16,427 nt of DNA, taken from the NCBI GenBank assembly GCA_036518955.1, contig DATDMG010000118.1:1-16427 (forward strand). Reading direction: 5' to 3'. Each line of letters begins with the position of its first letter. Positions within the stretch are counted from its first letter, which is position 1. Below are positions 12,961-16,427 of this stretch, one piece after another. The position numbers were made by a program, and so were the translations under genes. Under the pieces are notes generated by a model. The model had not been told where the DNA came from. It was given only the letters and a program-made list of their open reading frames with translations, and ran no database searches. This DNA is from DATDMG01 sp036518955. GTDB lineage: Bacteria > Actinomycetota > Actinomycetes > Actinomycetales > Kineosporiaceae.

Positions 12961-15900
12961 ATGCACCGTCGCATCCCATCCCGCCCCGGTCCGCACCCCG
13001 ACGGCCGGACGCCGCGCCCCGGCCGGTTCACCGCGGTCTGCGCCGCCGCCGCGGTCGCTCTCGGGCTGGCGGTCGTGCCGGTCGCCCTCGGCGCCCCGGC
13101 GGCGGCGGCCACCCCGAGCGGCGCCGTCCTGGTCTACCCGCTGGACGAGACGTCCGGCTCCACGGTGAGCGATTCCTCCGGCAACGGCCGCACCGCGACG
13201 GTGCAGGGCGCGGCCTCCTGGGGCGGCCCGGAGGGCCTGTGGTTCAACGGGACGGACACGGCGATCAAACTCCCCGACAACGTGATGGCGGGGCTGACGT
13301 CGATCACGGTGGCGACGGACGTCTGGCTCGATCCGGACCAGGCCACGCCGTACTTCATCTACGGGCTGGGCAACTCCTCCGCCGGTGCCGGCAACGGGTA
13401 CCTCTTCACCACCGGTGACGGGTACCGGACCTCGATCGCGACCGGGAACTGGTCGACGGAGCAGAAGACGTCCGCCTCCCGGAACCTGCCGCGGGGCACC
13501 TGGGGCCACCTCGCGTACACCCTCACCGGCGGTACCGCCGTGCTCTACCTGGACGGCGTCGAGGTGGGCCGCACGGCCGGCGTCACGATCACGCCCGGCG
13601 CCATCGGCAACGGGACGACGACCTCCAACGTCATCGGCAGGTCGCTCTACGCCAGCGACAAGCCGTTCACCGGCCGGATCCGGGACTTCCGGATCTACGA
13701 CCACGCGCTGACGGCCGACGAGGTCGCCGCGCTCGCCGTGCGCGCCACCACCGAGGCGGTCACCGCGGACGCCGCGGCGCTCACCCTGGGCGACACCTCC
13801 GCGGTCAGCGCGAACCTCACCCTGCCGGCGACCGGCGCGGGCGGGTCGACGATCGCCTGGGCGAGCAGCGCGCCGTCCGTGGTCAGCGCCACCGGCGTGG
13901 TGACCCGGCCCGCCACGGGCTCGCCCAACGGGACCGCCACCCTGACCGCCACGCTGACCCGCGGCAAGGCCACCACGACCAAGGCCTTCACCGTCACCGT
14001 GCTCTCCCTCGCCGACGACCCGGGCGTGGTGAAGGCGGCCGCCGCCGCGCTCGCCGTCCCCGGACTGGACGACGTCCGCGGCAATCTCACCCTGCCCGTC
14101 ACCGGCAGCGGCGGGACGTCGGTGAGCTGGACGTCGAGCAACCCGGCCGTCGTCACCGGAACCGGTGAGGTGCACCGCCCCGCCCCGGGGTCGTCGGCCG
14201 TGACCGTGACGTTGACCGCGACGGTGACGCTGGACGCCGCGAGCGCCACCCGCGACCTCACCGCCACCGTGCCGGCCCTGCCCGCGCCGGCGGCGCTGGA
14301 GGGGTACCTGTTCAGCTACTTCACCGGCGAGGGGACGGCGGACGGCGAGCAGGTCTACTTCGGCCTCTCCCGGGGCAACGACCCGCTGCACTGGCAGGAC
14401 CTGAACGGCGGCAAGCCGGTCCTGGTCTCGACGCTGGGGGAGAAGGGGCTGCGCGACCCGTTCGTGATCCGGTCCCCGGAGGGCGACAAGTTCTACCAGA
14501 TCGCGACCGACCTGCGGATCTACGGCAACGGCAACTGGGACGCCGCGCAGCGCACCGGCAGCAAGTCGATCATGGTCTGGGAGTCCACGGACCTGGTCCA
14601 CTGGACCGACCAGCGGCTGGTCCGGGTCTCCCCGGACAGTGCCGGCAACACCTGGGCGCCGGAGGCGTTCTACGACCCCACCCTCGGCGCGTACGTGGTG
14701 TTCTGGGCCTCCACGTTGTACGACAACCCGGCGCACACCGGGGACACGTACAACCGGATGATGTACGCCACGACCCGGGACTTCCGCACGTTCAGCGAGC
14801 CGAAGGTCTGGATCGACCGGGGCTGGTCCGTGATCGACTCGACCATGATCAAGGACGCCGGCACGTACTACCGGTTCTCCAAGGACGAGCGGAACAACAC
14901 CTCGAGCACGCCCAACAGCAAGTTCGTCTTCGAGGAGAAGAGCTCTTCGGTGCTGGGGAGCTACGCCCCGGTCGTCGAGGGCATCGGCAAGGGCGTGATC
15001 AACGCCGGCGAGGGCCCGCTGGTGTTCAAGGACAACACCGCGGCGAAGTGGCACCTGTTCATCGACGAGTTCGGCGGGCGCGGCTACGTGCCGTTCGAGT
15101 CCACCGACCTCGCGTCCGGCACCTGGACGCCGTCCACCGGGTACGCGCTGCCGACCAGCCCCCGGCACGGCACCGTGCTGCCCGTCACCCGCGCCGAGTA
15201 CGAGCGCCTGCTGGCCGCCTACGCGCCCGGCCAGTTGGTCACGTCGGCGGCCCCCGTGACCGCCACGACCAGCGTCGGGGTCCCCCCGGTGCTGCCGGCC
15301 ACGGTGAGCGCCACGTACGCCGACGGCAGCACCCGCGCCACCGCCGTCACCTGGGACGCCGTCCCGACGTCGGCCTACGCCGGCACCGGCACCTTCACGG
15401 TGTCCGGGACCCTGCCCGGCAGCGTCGGCGTGCGGGCGAGCGCGACCGTCACCGTGCAGCAGGACCCGATCCCGGTCCAGAGCCTGACCGTGACGCCGAC
15501 CGCGGTGCGCCTCGGGGTCGGCGTCACCCGGGCGCTGACCGCGACCGTGCTGCCGGCGAACGCCAGCGCCCGCACGCTCACCTGGACCAGCAGCGCCCCC
15601 GGCGTCGCCACGGTGAGCCCGGCCGGCGTCGTCACCACGGTCGCCGCCGGGACGGCGCAGATCACCGCGCGGACGTCGGACGGCTCCCGGAGCGTCACCG
15701 TCCCGGTCGAGGTCACCACCGACATCCCCACCCACCTGGTCCTGCACTACACCTTCGACGACACCGGCGGCACGCTCGTCCCGGACGCCTCCGGGCGCGG
15801 CAACGACGGGGCCTACGTGAACTCGCCGACGTTCTCACCCGGCGTCCACGGCGGCGCCGTCACCCTGGCCGGTGGGGCGAGCGGCGCGGCGGCGCCGTAC

Positions 15901-16427
15901 GTCACGATCCCGAACGGGGTGCTCCGCGGGGTCTCCGACATCACCGTCGCGGCCTGGGTGAAGTGGAGCGGCGGGACGGCCAACCAGTGGCTGTTCGGGC
16001 TCGGCCCGGACAGCAACCGGTACCTGTTCCTCAGCCCGCAGACCGCGGCGGCCGGGGCGCTCTACGCCGCTGCCACGACGGGCAGCTGGAGCGCGGAGAA
16101 CAAGCTCACCGGGCCGGTCCTGCCGACGGGGAGCTGGCAGCACGTCGCGGTAGCGATCGACTCGACGGCGCACACCGGCACGCTGTACCTCAACGGCTCC
16201 GTGGTCGCCACCGCCACCAACGTGACCGTGAAGCCGTCCGCCGTGGACGACCCGGGCAAGAACTACGGGGGCTACGTCGGCCGATCCCTCTACGGCGCCG
16301 ACCCGTTCTTCGCCGGGTCGGTCGACGACTTCCGGATCTACGACCAGGCGCTGTCCGCGGCCGACGTGGCCGCCCTCGCCGGTCGGACCGCGTCGATCGT
16401 CGCCGCCACGGTCACCGGCCTGAAGGT
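12961..16427 (+). CDS. Secreted multidomain GH43-family glycosidase with two LamG and four Ig-like modules; 3' end cut
   Basis: 1155 residues are visible and the frame is open at the right edge. An Arg-rich N-region, a hydrophobic stretch (about 24-45) and APAAAA form a signal peptide, cleaved near residue 50. Order: LamG/concanavalin-type domain (54-260); two related atrophied-Ig repeats (262-349 and 350-439, each with NLTLP and SS-PxVV); a five-bladed-propeller glycosidase of the GH43 kind (448-757); an Ig-like domain of Big_4 type (761-832); an Ig-like domain of Big_2 type (838-920); and a second LamG (925-1140). Likely catalytic residues are D499 (RDPFVI, base), D626 (IDSTMI, pKa modulator) and E684 (GEGP, acid). 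GH43 enzymes mostly cleave arabinose- or xylose-containing glycans; the exact substrate is not readable. ATG at 12961 follows TTGGAG. The upstream LacI-type operator supports sugar-induced expression. Confidence 0.9.
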   Translation, partial: MHRRIPSRPGPHPDGRTPRPGRFTAVCAAAAVALGLAVVPVALGAPAAAATPSGAVLVYPLDETSGSTVSDSSGNGRTATVQGAASWGGPEGLWFNGTDTAIKLPDNVMAGLTSITVATDVWLDPDQATPYFIYGLGNSSAGAGNGYLFTTGDGYRTSIATGNWSTEQKTSASRNLPRGTWGHLAYTLTGGTAVLYLDGVEVGRTAGVTITPGAIGNGTTTSNVIGRSLYASDKPFTGRIRDFRIYDHALTADEVAALAVRATTEAVTADAAALTLGDTSAVSANLTLPATGAGGSTIAWASSAPSVVSATGVVTRPATGSPNGTATLTATLTRGKATTTKAFTVTVLSLADDPGVVKAAAAALAVPGLDDVRGNLTLPVTGSGGTSVSWTSSNPAVVTGTGEVHRPAPGSSAVTVTLTATVTLDAASATRDLTATVPALPAPAALEGYLFSYFTGEGTADGEQVYFGLSRGNDPLHWQDLNGGKPVLVSTLGEKGLRDPFVIRSPEGDKFYQIATDLRIYGNGNWDAAQRTGSKSIMVWESTDLVHWTDQRLVRVSPDSAGNTWAPEAFYDPTLGAYVVFWASTLYDNPAHTGDTYNRMMYATTRDFRTFSEPKVWIDRGWSVIDSTMIKDAGTYYRFSKDERNNTSSTPNSKFVFEEKSSSVLGSYAPVVEGIGKGVINAGEGPLVFKDNTAAKWHLFIDEFGGRGYVPFESTDLASGTWTPSTGYALPTSPRHGTVLPVTRAEYERLLAAYAPGQLVTSAAPVTATTSVGVPPVLPATVSATYADGSTRATAVTWDAVPTSAYAGTGTFTVSGTLPGSVGVRASATVTVQQDPIPVQSLTVTPTAVRLGVGVTRALTATVLPANASARTLTWTSSAPGVATVSPAGVVTTVAAGTAQITARTSDGSRSVTVPVEVTTDIPTHLVLHYTFDDTGGTLVPDASGRGNDGAYVNSPTFSPGVHGGAVTLAGGASGAAAPYVTIPNGVLRGVSDITVAAWVKWSGGTANQWLFGLGPDSNRYLFLSPQTAAAGALYAAATTGSWSAENKLTGPVLPTGSWQHVAVAIDSTAHTGTLYLNGSVVATATNVTVKPSAVDDPGKNYGGYVGRSLYGADPFFAGSVDDFRIYDQALSAADVAALAGRTASIVAATVTGLK

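Noticed and set aside
12895..15747. 950-codon minus-strand frame opposite the GH43 gene
   Set aside because: Antisense shadow of a gene with signal peptide, LamG and GH43 motifs; low-complexity composition only.

Overview
The window is very GC-rich with almost complete G/C at third codon positions. It carries a NIT-domain histidine kinase of the conservon type, a LuxR-type regulator, and a secreted multidomain glycosidase. All of this points to a soil- or plant-associated filamentous or cellulolytic actinomycete (Actinomycetota); I cannot resolve the genus. No rRNA, tRNA, CRISPR array, transposase or phage gene is visible.

Layout. (1) 1-2254, minus: a sensor histidine kinase, cut by the left edge. 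(2) 2255-2725: a 471-bp non-coding stretch with clearly lower GC. (3) 2726-8229, minus: five co-directional genes. Read in transcription order they are an MDR-type dehydrogenase, a 6-pyruvoyl/carboxytetrahydropterin synthase-like protein, a glycosyltransferase-methyltransferase fusion, an LPG-synthase-type membrane protein and a stand-alone GTP cyclohydrolase II. (4) 8369-9433, plus: a CDP-alcohol phosphatidyltransferase, divergent from that operon across a 139-bp promoter region. (5) 9567-10217, plus: a LuxR-type regulator whose receiver domain lacks the phospho-acceptor. (6) 10297-12596, minus: a two-gene flavin/iron-sulfur oxidoreductase operon resembling NfnAB. (7) 12597-12960: a 364-bp divergent regulatory region with two LacI-type operator-like palindromes. 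(8) 12961 to the right edge, plus: a secreted LamG-Ig-GH43-Ig-LamG glycosidase, cut at its 3' end.

The most unusual block is 2726-9433. It places a GTP cyclohydrolase II and a pterin-synthase-fold protein beside a sugar transferase, a methyltransferase, an alcohol dehydrogenase, a phospholipid head-group transferase and a lipid-flippase-like membrane protein. No other riboflavin, folate or queuosine gene is present. My inference is that these genes make, and place in the membrane, a GTP-derived (pyrimidine- or pterin-containing) glycosylated phospholipid or a similar conjugate. The pterin-synthase-like protein has lost the catalytic Cys, one zinc His and the Asp-His pair of the known enzymes, so its chemistry is probably not the textbook one.

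The rightmost part is a polysaccharide-use locus. The GH43 enzyme has a strong 16-bp operator-like palindrome 48 bp before its start. A weaker copy lies about 157 bp further upstream, next to the divergent Nfn-like operon, which suggests sugar-responsive repression, possibly with DNA looping.
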